Positions 1 to 12,240 of a stretch of 64,000 nucleotides of DNA are shown piece after piece. The translations under genes were made by a program, and so were the position numbers. The stretch's first letter is position 1, and the number at the start of each line of letters is the position of its first letter. This DNA is from Epiperipatus broadwayi. Lineage: Eukaryota > Onychophora > Udeonychophora > Euonychophora > Peripatidae. The stretch spans positions 631,001-695,000 of the forward strand of contig JAQFVV010012513.1 of the NCBI GenBank assembly GCA_028023455.1. The letters are read 5' to 3'. The notes under the pieces were generated by a model that searched no databases, was not told the DNA's origin, and saw only the letters and a list, made by a program, of their open reading frames with translations.

Positions 1-730
1 AACACCTGCAGAACAATAGCCGAAGTTAACAGTCAGTGCTTTGTGGCACCTTATAAGAGAAAAGAGGTGGGATTATATACAATAGACCACAATCAGAAAT
101 TAATGTTTTGCAAAAAATACTGACAATAATGAATTTGTTTGGAATTAAAACTTTAAATACCAATAAAACTAGGAATTTACTATTAAAAAAAATGCAAAAA
201 TGCAATCAAAAATGGTTAAGAGATAGTGCAACATGTAGAAATTATGTTTTTTTTTTTGTAATAATCACTTTAAAGTTAGTAATGATAATAAAATGTCTTC
301 CGGATATTCATATCTTTGAGAAAAAAAATTAATGAGTTTGTAAGTATCTTCTAAAAACATTATCAATTTTTGTGATTATTTAAAAGACCATTATTAAAAA
401 AAACATCAATTTATAAGTACACTCTAAAAAACCCAGGATTTTGAACCATTATTTATTTTTGCTCTGTGAAAAATAACATTTTTCTTCTGGTTTCCAGTTT
501 GATGCCCTGATAAATGTAGTCGCCCTCAGGTACACTTTCACCAAAATAGTCACCCCCAACATCTAAAAGTTTGGCCATCCCTCTTATAGATTATTATTCA
601 TATTTTCTTAGAACAAATTTTTATATTTTACATTTCTCTAAATATTTTGAATTACTTGATAGTTTAAACACAATATATACAAAGAAATTTATTCTAAAAA
701 TATACCAATAGTATATATATATATAGAATG

Positions 731-780
<50 letters not shown>

Positions 781-1064
781 ATGTGTGTATATATGATGGA
801 TATATATATATATAAAAGGATGTTAAGATATGTTATTTAAAAATTCTTGTGAATATTATATCTTACATATTCCATAATATACTATAAATATGTATTTCAT
901 ACAAATGATAATCAAAATGTAGAAGAGAGATTGTAATGTATTGTGCATAAGAATGTAAAGAAACAAAGTTTCATATAATAAAACAAGAAGTAAAAAGAAG
1001 AATTGGGAGTGGAATATTTTATATATGTCAAAACTTACTGGCAAAATATTACAAAGAAGATATA

Positions 1065-1105
<41 letters not shown>

Positions 1106-1199
1106 CATCCTTAATTAACATAAGTTTCCATTTCATTATTTTTCAGTGTTCTGCCACAGAAATAACTACCCTATTCATCATCTGTATGATAATACCTAT
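1..1199. other. No gene seen; (AT)n runs
   Basis: The left edge and 480-590 are somewhat less AT-rich (CGCCCTCAGGTACACTTTC) but no domain was recognised. The short open frames (108-332, 856-1044) are low-complexity. (AT)n runs lie at 715-775 and 1081-1105. Confidence 0.5.
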
Positions 1200-1420
1200 A
1201 TTTTTATGGACAACAAGCTGATTTCAAATATTGCCTTAAATATTGTCAATTAATTGTGTCAAATGCTTCAACTAAATCAATAAAAGCAATATATAAATCA
1301 TTTTTGCTTAGGGCAATTATTTTGCATACACCTCACAATAAAACATGTCTTCAGTGCTTCTAATATTTTTTTAAAACCACTCCGAGATTATGATAATGAT
1401 TGGTTTATGATTCTATATGG
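1200..1420 (-). mobile_element. Antisense LINE scrap with RT motif A
   Basis: On the - strand, bases 1312 to 1249 give SKNDLYIAFIDLVEAFDTIN, a good fit to RT motif A of CR1/Jockey-like elements (LYIAFVDLTKAFDTVNR) with both aspartates present. Upstream on the same strand (1420-1320) a SGF/GV..KK..EDMFYC-like stretch in mixed frames resembles the preceding GFR...T.DMIF block. The remainder is decayed. This is probably a fragment of a LINE extending left or right beyond recognition. Confidence 0.55.
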
Positions 1421-1993
1421 ATTTTTATAGTAATAGATTTATGGATGTCAAGTTGCATGAATCACAATTTCATTGTTGCTTTCAGACCATGAGCTTTTTA
1501 TGAATTCTTAATCAGTAACCATTCTTTTACTAATTCAATCATCTATGATTCAAAGTAAATGATCCAGTGAATAACAAGAATAACACATAATAATTGTTGC
1601 ATATTTATACTATTTATTTCTATTGAAGCACTTACTCTTAAGATTGTGTGGCATAACTTTACTTTATTAAAATTATTTCCCAAAAATTCCATTAGTTTTA
1701 AATCTAATATATTGCCACAATATCTTATACATTATCCAGATATTATATCAGGATCTACTGATATGTTAATTAAATAGTACTTTCATTAATTAGTATATTC
1801 ATTAGCCTTCTTAAAAGTCCAATTAAGATTAGTAAGGAGTTATTTGACTTTGGTGAAAGAAAACACCAGTATTCTGTTTTTCTATTTATAAAATCAGAGG
1901 CGAGACCAAGTATGCAAGTGTGCTAGTATGCAAGCCATCCATTGTCATTACCTGTGACACTTCATCTAATAATAATAGTTGTAACAATAAAAT

Positions 1994-2533
1994 GATATTA
2001 ACAACAAAATTAAACAATTTTATAAGAAAATCACAGACAATAATAATGATATTAAACTTCCATACAATACTCTTCCACACATACCTAAAATCTCCAACCA
2101 ATTAATTAAGGTTTTGTCCAACAAATTTAAAATCAGTTTCCATACACCCCCTTGCACTAATTGTCTAATCAATAACTCTAAGGACAAAACCGAACCTTCT
2201 CAGACCCCTCATGTTGTTTATAGCATATAATCCCCACAACCCGGTTGCTGGGCCATTTATTTTGGGGAAACCAAAGCAGGCATAACCAACAGGACTGCAC
2301 AGCATAGATACACTTATAATAGAGAAAAGAAAAATAATGACAATTCATCAACATTCTTAGAACATTTCAAGAAGACAGGTCATGTGTTTGAACACTCCAG
2401 CCCCAAAATAGTTTGCATTGAGGAAAACAACATCAAGCAGAAAATCAGAGAGGCATACTTCATTAATGGCAATAATAACTCTATCAATAGACAGGACATC
2501 TGCTTTGACATTTCCAAACATTGGACTATCTAG
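1994..2533 (+). mobile_element. Penelope-like element, 3' end with GIY-YIG endonuclease domain
   Basis: A + strand reading with one internal stop (TAA at 2228-2230, before the domain core) runs to a TAG at 2531. It gives KLPYNTLPHIPKISNQL, the region after the RT; then TNCLINNSKDKTEP, VVYSI, IYFGETKAGITNRTAQH, TFLEHFKKTGHVFEH, IREAYFINGN and SINRQ. That is the order of the Penelope GIY-YIG endonuclease: a tract rising to the Kd block, VVYxI, YxGET with R and H, HxxxTGHxF, then a REAxxI...N end. The first tyrosine pair is kept as VYSI/IYFGET. The frame fails upstream of 1994. Open frames on the opposite strand (for example 2605-2357) are shadows. Confidence 0.75.
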
Positions 2534-2875
2534 TTCATTTGCATACGTTTTGCATATCGCTCTTATTTCCTTGTTCTGCATCTCACCACTATGAATATGA
2601 GGCAAATGGCCTCGAAAGCACTTAGCGTATAATAATTTGTTTAATCTTTATAGCTTCTCGTTCAAGCGCTTCACATGCTTTTTAATTTGTATATTGAAAT
2701 GTATTGTAAAATTGTATTTTGCCCTTGTTTCGATAAGCTTCAGCGAGAAAGCAAAGAGCTTTTTCTTAATTAGTAGCTATGTTTACTTTATAACCATATA
2801 TATATATATAATATCAAATGAAATAAATATAATAATCAATATATTTAATACTGGCATCTAAGATATGCTGGTTCA

Positions 2876-2980
2876 ACATAAAATACTTACATTGAAGATC
2901 ATGTGGTCATGTGTATTGGTTACATTGGATAGAATGGATGACTATAGGAGCTTGAAAGTTTGGGTTCAAATTCCCTTTAA
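2876..2980. repeat. FB-A right-arm fragment, diverged
   Basis: GCTGGTTCAACATAAAATAC, GGTCATGTGTATTGG and GCTTGAAAGTTTGGGTTCAAAT follow the FB-A right arm with its middle deleted. Confidence 0.5.
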
Positions 2981-3159
2981 TTAATCAAAATATTCTAGAA
3001 TAAACACTACAAAATTCAATAATGCCTATATAAAGTAAAAATAAAATCTTTGCTATAGCCAACTTTTAACATATTACACCATATTGACTAGAAATCAGTG
3101 AAGATTTTATTTTTATTTTATATATGCATATTAAATTTCATAGTATTTATTCTAGAATA

Positions 3160-3216
<57 letters not shown>

Positions 3217-3373
3217 CACTAAACTAAACATAGCATACTGTATGTATATAAACAAAAGCATTAAATTATTCTCCTTTGCTATATAAGCACTCTAAATATT
3301 GAACAGAGGTACAAGGATAGAATGAATCCTCCTATTTGTAAAGGTCTGATGTTTATAAGCATTATATATATAT

Positions 3374-3510
3374 ATATATAATGTTAAATAAGATTTTAAT
3401 ATTGAATAAGTATAATGTCATATAAAATTTACCAAGTCTATTTTAAATAATTGAACTGTCCATTTTCTTACCGTAAAAAGTTATTGAGCATGGCAGCTAG
3501 AGGTCATTTC
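3374..3510 (+). repeat. Repeat with core inverted relative to 27990-28126
   Basis: The left 85 bases (TTTTAATATTGAATAAGTAT..., AATTTACCAAGTCTATTTTA) match 27990-28078 directly. The next 45 bases (3459-3503) match 28081-28125 as the reverse complement, about 40 of 45 identical. Confidence 0.75.
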
Positions 3511-3767
3511 AATTCTTTCTTAAAATAGGCTTGATAAATTTGAAATGAAATTATATATATATTATTATTTACTCACACTGTCTATTGGCATTCCTACCGT
3601 CTTTCAAGGAGTAAAAATTGATTAAAAACACCCTTGTTAGACATATGTATTCATCAATAGCGAAACCATCAGTCACCTTAAAATTTGGTTGAGATTCCAT
3701 AAAACGCAGAGCAGACATTCTATATGAATTGAATTGCAATGTCAACAACATTTATATATTTGTGTTT

Positions 3768-3862
3768 ATTGTTAAAAAGAGGTTGCCTTGGCAACAGCTT
3801 GAAAAATTGTTGACTGTTATTGATATTGGGAGTGTTTAAGTGTTGACTGTTTTTTAATGATA
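3768..3862 (+). repeat. FB-E unit
   Basis: One unit (GAGGTTGCCTTGGCAACAGC...) preceded by TTGTTAAAAA and followed directly by (AT)n, as at 14492, 23168 and 50922. Confidence 0.7.
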
Positions 3863-4799
3863 TATATATATATTGAAATAAAAAATGCCTAATTCATTTC
3901 ATTGTCAGACATTTGGTCTTCTACATGAAGGTAATCTGTTTTTTCTGTTGTTGTGAGAATACTACTAATAAATATAACATTCAAAGTTTCAAAAACCTTA
4001 TATAAAGTAGAATAATAGTTTAAAATAAAGCATTAAATAATGGAAAATGTTTAAACTTTGGAATTAATTCTTAAATATTTTAAAATAAGAAATAATGTAA
4101 TAGGTTTGTTTAAATTTTTTTAATTTATGAGAAACTAATAAATCATATTAACTATGTTAAATTGTTGTCGTATCAAAGAATGTATGAAATGTTTCAAAAA
4201 AACAATTCAATTAAGCATACTAATGTTAAAGGAAATAGAATTAAAATTATATTAATGAAAATATTAAACCTGTTTTGAGATATGGGATTTGAAGACAAAG
4301 GAAAAATCAAGTAATTTAGTAAGTACTTTTTTTAAAAATTCGATGAATTAAATAATGATGGTGTTTTGAAAAGTCATGTAATTAAAATAAAATGAGGTCA
4401 TAAAGACAATGAAAATAAGAGATCCCCAGAGGTATTAAAAATAAGTGGTCAAAAACATATATGGTCAATTTTCTTGAAATTAATCAGTCTAGATTGAATT
4501 ATCATTAAAATGACTGAGTAAAAAAGAAAAACAATTGCTAACTACCACACCGCCAATGTGAACTCTTTGTAACTCTGTCCAAGTTATTAAGAAGGAATTT
4601 GTTCTCAAAATTAAGAAAAAAATGCTTAAATCGCAAATTTCAAAGACAAGAGATTGATAAAAGAACATTATAGCAACTCATAAAGAAAGAAATATGATTC
4701 TAAATGAAATCAATTCATGCATGCCATTATGGGAGAAACACTAGCTTTATAACCACCCTCACAACAAACTTTAGAGAATTCCAGATACAAAACTTTTAA

Positions 4800-5280
4800 A
4801 TACATTCAAATATCAGCCTTTTAAGCTAATTGTGCATACGGTTTGCGAGTGTTAATAATAAATGAATACTTTTAGCTTAAAAGGCTGATATTTGAATATA
4901 TACAATTGTAAAACATAGCTATATAAAATAAATGCTTATTTACATATGATTAAGTTTCAGTTGGAATGACGTTTAGTAAATTCTAGACAATTTCACCCAC
5001 GTCATTCATTCAGACATCGTATATAGTAATTTAAAGTGATGGTTACATCCTCACGCTTTACTTGCCAGTACTTCAGATTTGCTCTTATATAAGCATTTGA
5101 GTCGTAGGAATAAGAGGATTTCTTTTATTCCTGCATAAATACTATATCTTGTATTGGTGAGAAAGTATTCATTTATTATTAACACTCGCAAAGTGTAAGC
5201 ACAATGAGCTTAAAAGGCTGATATTTGAATGTATACAATTGTAAAACATATGCTGTATAAAATAAATGCTTAAAACTTTT
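4800..5280. mobile_element. Foldback element FB-B copy 1 (70-bp arms)
   Basis: Arms 4800-4869 and 5165-5234 are inverted repeats with only a few mismatches. A third partial copy of the arm end (4870-4945) lies inside in the inverted sense, and its continuation (ACAATTGTAAAACAT...) recurs after the right arm. The centre shares an ACAAGATATAGTATTTA... segment with FB-B copy 2 at 41864, in opposite orientation. No transposase frame is present, so it is non-autonomous. Confidence 0.75.
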
Positions 5281-5284
5281 AAAG

Positions 5285-6105
5285 TGTAAGTTTTTTTTTT
5301 TTAAATTGTTTGTCGATTAGATTGTTATCATAACATATCAACCATTTTCAGTTTTATTTTGTGACATCTTAGCATATATTTACTTTTATCAAATTATATA
5401 TTGTTAAGTATAAAGTGTTTATATAATGTATTATTTAATTGATACGTTAAAGGAAGACGCGAATGTTTTATTTTAAAAAAGTGTGGATCAGCACTTGCTG
5501 TTAAACAGCTCTAAATACTGAAGTTGTGTTTGAATTCATCTGATTACAAACTTCACTTTACTTTTTCTTTTATTATACATATTTATATGCTTAGCTAAAA
5601 TTTTGTCCTTATTATCAGCCAATATGTAAAATTATATAAAATATTCATGATGTAATTTTCATTTTAAACTTAAGAAATGTGCACACTTTTAAATTATTTA
5701 AAGTGAAGTGTCCAACTGTTAAACTAATAAATAGTACTATAATCAGTAGAGTTTTAATTAAAGATTCATTTTGAAATTTGACCAAGCTCATTTGTATGTA
5801 AATTTGTAATCCTTTTGTTTACTGTGAGCTAAATTTTATGTATGTAGAACTTATAATATAAAGCAGTTGTTAGATAACTGTTAAATGGTTAAAATTTATG
5901 ACTTCTAGTTAGTAAACTCATTCAGAATTTGGCTTTTATAATTAGATGTAAGATTTGAAAAAGAATTACCTCATATATTTGGATTGAATTTTTATTAAAT
6001 TCAAGATCAAATTCAAAAGATCCATCTCTGTAATTAATTTGTGCTCTATTATTAAATACATTTGTTTATCTGTCTATCTTATTATATTTATATCCACCTG
6101 TCTAA
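5285..6105. other. AT-rich sequence, nothing recognised
   Basis: No open frame of note, no inverted arms and no match to the repeat families in this window. Confidence 0.5.
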
Positions 6106-6109
6106 TTAC

Positions 6110-6375
<266 letters not shown>

Positions 6376-6629
6376 GTTTGTCTATCTGTCTGTCTGCCTG
6401 CTTACCTATCTCTCTCTATATCTATCTTTTTATTAATATTTATATCATGTTTTTCAAATATTTATTGATGTAAACATGCAATGTTTTAATGTAATAGTAT
6501 TTATTTGTCTGGTTCCCTATAAACCAAAAGTATAAGTATTCTAAGTAGGATAACTTTTAGTATGATTTCTATTTTTAAGTAAGGGATGGGAGGATAGAAT
6601 TTGAAAAGTTAGGTTGTACCATTAAATAA

Positions 6630-6758
6630 TCAAATGGTTTAATTGCTCAATAGGCCATAAAAATTTTGAGCACTAGCAATGACAGATTGCATCAGGATCC
6701 ATGGTTATTGAAGTCTATGATTTATCTCTCTACCACTGCACCAAATGATGCAGTGTGG
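6630..6758 (-). mobile_element. Possible SINE bounded by 17-base direct repeats
   Basis: GTTGTACCATTAAATAA (6613-6629) and GTTCTACCATTAAATAA (6759-6775) differ at one base and bracket 129 bases. On the - strand the insert starts with an A-box-like GGTGCAGTGGTAGAG. The expected B box is poor. The A-box and flanking repeats suggest a tRNA-related SINE unlike the other three. Confidence 0.45.
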
Positions 6759-7513
6759 GTTCTACCATTAAATAAAACTGTTGTATACTTTGGTGTTCAA
6801 TTTGTCAATGTTTCCTTGTTTCTAGATGCTGGATTCAAATAAGAGACAAAAACACACACATGTAATAAGATTGCTGTCCTTAGTATACACTTTTTTAATT
6901 TTGGAGTATGTGGCCAGAAATAAAATTTTTTGTAATATAATTTCTTTTATAAGGCTAGGAATGAGATTTCAGTTAACTTAATCTTGTATCCTAAATTCTT
7001 TAGTGGATGTAGAATCTTTCTGTTTCTAAGGCATAAAAAAACTTTTCTTTGCATGATGTTTTTTAATAGGACTAAAAGTAAAATATTTGTTAGTTTTGTC
7101 ATTACTGCATAAGCCTTCTAGTTTACATAAAAGATCAAAAACAACAAGACCCATATCCTCACCATATTAATTTTCATGACTAAACATATCTAGAACACAC
7201 CCAGCAAACATTTCATCACATTCTCAATAAGAAATCTTCTATAGAAGGCTTTCATCAAACATCCACATTCACGTATGCTTTTATTGGCAAGAAATTTGAA
7301 TATTTGACTTCAGATTGTAAACTTCTTTTTCCTTCTTCTTACTTTTCCTATTCATATAATTTATTATTTTTTGCATGTATTGCTAAGCATAATATTTTAA
7401 TCTCAAATACATTCTAACTAGATTTGTTTTTGTGGGATTATAATAAATATTTTGGCGAATATTAGTATAATACTAATTGATAGCAATTTATTTTCTACAT
7501 AAAATTGCTATTC

Positions 7514-7675
7514 TAGTATAAGTTCTAGTAATCAATAGATGGTAGCAGTTTTTGCATTTTAACCTATTGATTACTAGAGCTTACACTAGGTGGCGCTATT
7601 GCATGAAAATATTGCTTATAGTTTTAACAGCTTGTGTAAACATCAAGATATTGTGATCATATGATATTTTAGTGG
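7514..7675. repeat. FB-C short foldback
   Basis: Arms 7514-7538 and 7564-7588 (CTATTGATTACTAGAGCTTA...) pair with two mismatches. TAGGTGGCGCTATTGC and an AACAGCTTGTGTAAAC...TGTGATCATATGAT tail follow, the FB-C 3' end. Confidence 0.65.
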
Positions 7676-8404
7676 TTTGATAGCAAATGAATATCTAAAC
7701 TAGAATATATCCATTTACCTTTTGTATTTACTTTCTTGCAATATTTTATTTTAGTAGTCATGTAGTAATACATCACATAACAACAATACACCACATGATT
7801 CCAGCTTACATATTGCTACATATTAGTAACCTTTTATTCTCTCTACTTTTATGACAGCTAGTGTAAACTATTAGTAAATAAATGCCAGATAACTTCTCTA
7901 TCCAAATATGTCTAGACTTGTTTCTGGCTTTTGACTTTCATCAGTGGGCAACATTTTAGACTTTTTAAAGCCTTCTCTTAAATCTTTTAGATCGTATGCA
8001 CTGTTCCTCTAGAAACCAGAGTAAAATGCATTATATCCAAAATATTTAAATGCATGGTTAAAAAAATATAAAAAACTCTTGACTGATGAAAACCATAATC
8101 TAGAAATTAGTTTAAAGATATTTGGATAGAAAGGCATTGAATAAGAATTTATTCAGAACTATTTTTATCATCTGGTGATTTCTAAAACTTAGACTAGATG
8201 GCATAGTGCTCTGACCAGAACACTTGAAAAAAAGGGAAGATTATTCAAAATATTGTGTTTCAGATGGCATTATTACCCCTTTTTTTAAGTCTTTCTGGCC
8301 TGAGCAGTGACAGTACTGGTATTGGGATCAAACCTGGGACATTTACATTCACAAATATACATTAACAATATTTATATATCTTTAATACTGTGGAAAGAAC
8401 TATT

Positions 8405-8640
8405 TCACACATGCTAGAATTCACATGTACTGTCCTATCAATAATTGTTTTAAAACATGTAAATTCACATAATAAAGCTTATTCTTCAAATAAACTAACA
8501 ATTATTGACAGATCAAACTCTAATTTAAACACATTCAATAATTGTTTGTTTATTTAAGGAATAAGCTATAACTATAGGTGGACCATCTATGGTTTTAATA
8601 CAATTATTGACTGGAAAGGGCATATGTCAATTCTAGCACA
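8405..8640. repeat. Imperfect foldback
   Basis: TAGAATTCACATG at 8414 pairs with CATATGTCAATTCTA at 8636. Internally AATAAAGCTTATTC pairs with GGAATAAGCTATA, and CAATAATTG blocks recur in both senses. No other copy was recognised. Confidence 0.5.
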
Positions 8641-8855
8641 GATATTAAGAATAGTTCATTCTGCAATGTTCATAAACATTGAATTTAAAAGGTGGAGATG
8701 TAATCAACTATACTATTCTGTCATAAGCAGTAGTCAGTAGAAATTTCATATTATTATTTATAAGAGTCATCCTAATTTACTCATTTGTATCTAAGAGCAA
8801 GATTAATTAGTGGCTTCCAGACATCATGAATTATTAAACTAGGTTCATTTATGTA

Positions 8856-8962
8856 ATTTTTTTTTCTTTTTTTTCATGTGTCAAAGCTTGGGCCGGAAAG
8901 CAAACCTGTGAACCCAGGACAACTACTTGTAAGGCAGTTGTGTGGACCACTTGCCACCAATT
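8856..8962 (-). mobile_element. tRNA-derived SINE with perfect 13-bp target duplication
   Basis: On the - strand the body starts with an A-box-like TGGCAAGTGG, has a B-box-like GGTTTGCTTTCC and ends in a T-rich run on the + strand (its A tail). It is bounded by the identical 13-mer GTTCATTTATGTA at 8843-8855 and 8963-8975. Exact duplication and a clean tail point to L1- or RTE-style target-primed insertion of a young copy. It shares its tail motif (TTTGACACATG plus A run) with the copies at 37507 and 59473. Confidence 0.8.
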
Positions 8963-9451
8963 GTTCATTTATGTAGTTATTTGTTCTTATCAGATGAGCA
9001 GCTTCTTTGAATTTTTTTCTTTGTACTTCTTCCTCTCTGGTCAATATTTTTGCCTTTTCCCAATCAAGTATATGTTTTGTTGATTCATACATGATCTTCT
9101 ACCTTAGATACATCTGATGTTTTTCCCTTAATCATCAGTTGGTGATCTTTTTACCATGATTTGATAGAACAACTGATTTCACCATTAAATATCCTTCTGC
9201 ATTTTCAAGATATATCACAGACAAAGTTTACTCTAACAAAATGTTGTTTCAACATAATTGATTTAGATTATTAGTTATAATTTAAATAAAACAAAAGCTT
9301 TTAAGAGTCTAAATCAGAGACATGCAATCATTATGCTGCAAAAACTTCTTCATACAAATTTCATTTTTCCATAATATCTAAAAAGAAAAATATTAGCCTA
9401 ATCAACCAGATTATAGTAATTACATTATAATATTAGATACTAAATAATAAT

Positions 9452-9770
9452 AACCATTAGAAACCAGTTAATACTTAGACAATCCCAATATAGCTAACAA
9501 TAAACAATCTCAAACTGTTGTCAAGATAATGTGTGGGGTCAAGGCAACATGGTCTTGACAAAAATTTGAGATTGTTGATTATCTCTATTGGGATTGTCTA
9601 AGTATTAACTGGTTGCTTTGACAACAGTTTGAGATTGTTGATTGTAATCTATATTGGGATTGTCTAAGTATTAAGTGGTTGCCTTGACAACAGTTTGAGA
9701 TTGTTGATTGTTATCTATATAGGGATTGTCTAAATTTTAACTGGTTTCTAATGGTTACTTATAAACCATT
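9452..9770. repeat. FB-E element with internal tandem 60-66-bp array
   Basis: An inverted unit (9452-9546) is followed by three direct units starting at 9551, 9611 and 9677; the last two are exactly 66 bases apart. Each unit has GACAACAGTTTGAGATTG and ATTGGGATTGTCTAAG. The outer ends are AACCATTAGAAACCAGT and its complement ACTGGTTTCTAATGGTT, so the locus is a foldback with a tandem core. Single units of the family occur at six other places. Confidence 0.8.
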
Positions 9771-10320
9771 TAACCTTGAACATTATCACAATTATAAATA
9801 ATAATATGTTTTTAGCCATATCATTTCTAAAAAATATCTTATTTCTATTAATATAAATCACTGTCATATTAATTTCCTGCATAATTTAGTGCAGTGATTG
9901 GTAGTAGACTCTAATGTTCAAAATGTCGGAGTGCTCCAAGGGCTCCTGGATAATAAACTATTCAATTTATGGAATGGCAGAAGTAAACATCTGATCAGAT
10001 CCATGAACCATTATTCCTGTCTATTCATTTCTGCACTCAAACAAATTGTGATTTTTCAAGCCACAAACCATCTGTTTATTCATTTTAAATAATTAAGCAC
10101 GTTCAATTCATATGATTTTATCCTGCATTAAAATATATCCAAACTATCACTTAGAATAACTCACTAAAAATAATTTTAATTGGACATAATCAGAGGTAAT
10201 AGTTATGTATATGCCTGCTATATATATATGATTTCAGATTCAAAATTCTAAGGGAAAACATTGAATCTGATTCGGATATATATTTTCATTGAGTGGTTTG
10301 CAAAAACTTTGAAAAAGCTT

Positions 10321-10790
10321 ACTCAGTCCAGCTTCCACTCTAATAATGGTTAGGCAATGGGTATTATCTGGATTGATCAGGACAGGTGTGTATATTACTC
10401 ATCATAGAAAGATACAACGAACGAACGTTTTTATGTTGCTACTAATGAGGTGCTGCATATTACTGGATTGGGGTGTATCATTATTTTAAATATTATCAAT
10501 ATTAGTGATAATTCTGGATAGAAATATATAGCTGTTTTATATACTTTTTCATTCTGGATTGGAGTTTAAGTTACCATTCTAATCATGGTTAGAAAATGAC
10601 ATTACCTAGATTGATCAGAACAAATGTGTATGCTTTTCATCATACAAATTATAGTAACGCGTCTCTACCTTCGCTGCTAATGAGGTGGCGTACACAACTT
10701 TGTAACATTACTTTAACTATTATCATTATACTATTGATAAGTAGATATAAATCTATAGCTGTTATATATATGTTTTCATCCTGTATTACA
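10321..10790. repeat. Tandem duplication, about 239-bp period, two units
   Basis: Unit 1 (about 10321-10559) and unit 2 (10560-10790) share CTAATNATGGTTAG, ATCTGGATTGATCAG/ATCTAGATTGATCAG, GCTAATGAGG and AAATCTATAGCTGTT, diverged by perhaps a quarter. Weak traces of an earlier unit precede 10320. The 66-codon frame at 10596 lies inside unit 2 and is not credible as a gene. Confidence 0.7.
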
Positions 10791-11871
10791 ATTTAACTTA
10801 TCTTGCTAATGACTTTTAAAAATAATCTTTACGCGAGATAGTAATAATATTTCTTTCTGTGGAGTTAATTAATGTTTATTATCTCTTATTATTTTCTTAT
10901 TTCTAATCTCTTATCAATTTCAACATTTAAACAATATAACCAGACTCATTTTTCTATTCATTTTATCTATTAACTTTTTATACAAAGAAAGTTGAACAGT
11001 CGGTTCTCATTATTGTTTGATTTTAATTAATTTCTACGTCTTCCCTCCTCTCTATTTATGAGATATTTTTTCATTACCAAAAAATCTACCATTCTTATTT
11101 CTATCTTGATTGAATCCTTTATTTTATTTTATTATTATTATTTTTTTAAAAAAATAACGAAAAAGTGGAATAATATAATGTGAATGGAAATTGACGGAAA
11201 ATCAATAGTTTTGAGTTTTATTTTTAGTGATCGGAGTATTTTCAACTTCTGTTTTTACTTTAAAAATAAAAAAAAATAAAAGAAGTTTTAAAAAAGAAAG
11301 AAAGAAAATTCACGCTTAAATTGAGAAATACTGCGTAAAATAATTCATTGAATTTTTGCGAGTTTTTACATAATTTAAAAATAATAAAATATTTTTTTCT
11401 TTTCTCTTTTTTTTTTTTAAAAAAAAATTGAATTCAAATTCTTCCTTATATAATTAAATGTATCCATTTTATGGAATTTAATGAATGTTTTTTTTTTTTT
11501 TATCGACAATTTAGGCATTCATTATCTGTCTACATTGGAATTATTTCTTTGCATAGTTTTAAATTACGCGCATCTGTGTTTATTTTGCAGTCCATCTATC
11601 TATTTATTTATCAATAAAGCACTTAAAATGTGTGTAGGAGGGGGGTGAGATAAAAAGTCTTAAGAAAAATTCCCTTAATGAATAACATTTCTTTACAAAT
11701 ATATTAAATAACCTCAACACAACCACATATTTCTTTAAATTCATAGAAATAAAGATATAATAAAATGATCCCCAAGACGCATTTCATGCTGAACCAGCAT
11801 TCATCAGTTGGTCCAGGTCACCATCTCTCATATGTATCACTATTATATAAAAAAAAATATTTATCCATATT

Positions 11872-12240
11872 AAATAATTACATTTTGAATTACAAGTGTC
11901 AAACTAACTCAACCTACATCTTTGACACCATCCATTTTAAACAAATACACTAAAGATTATTACTAATCATTTACAAACTAGAGGTTGTCATTAGTACAGA
12001 TATACACTTTAAACCTCAATTCAAGATTAATATAACTTATTTTTTTTATGTGTGTGTGCTTAATTAAAAAAAAACATATATTCATCTCTAATTGAGTTTT
12101 AAAGTTTACATTTGTACTAGAGACAACCTCTAGTTTAGTAAATGATTAGTAATAATAATTACTTTATTTATCTAAAGTGGAAGGTGTCAAAAATGTGGGG
12201 TGAGTTAGTTTGACAGTTGTAATTCAAAATGTAATTATTT
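11872..12240. mobile_element. Foldback element FB-D (about 160-bp arms)
   Basis: The arms (about 11872-12030 and 12080-12240) pair along their length: AATAATTACATTTTGAATTAC with its complement at the far end, TGACACCATCC with its counterpart, and CTAGAGGTTGTC with GACAACCTCTAG. Single-arm copies lie at 45690-45870 and 47095-47260. No coding capacity. Confidence 0.75.

Noticed and set aside
2357-2605. 82-codon - strand frame
   Set aside because: Antisense of the Penelope GIY-YIG domain read on the + strand.
8290-8350. B-box-like GGTTTGATCCC on the - strand
   Set aside because: No A box at the proper distance and no flanking duplication; not enough for a SINE or tRNA.
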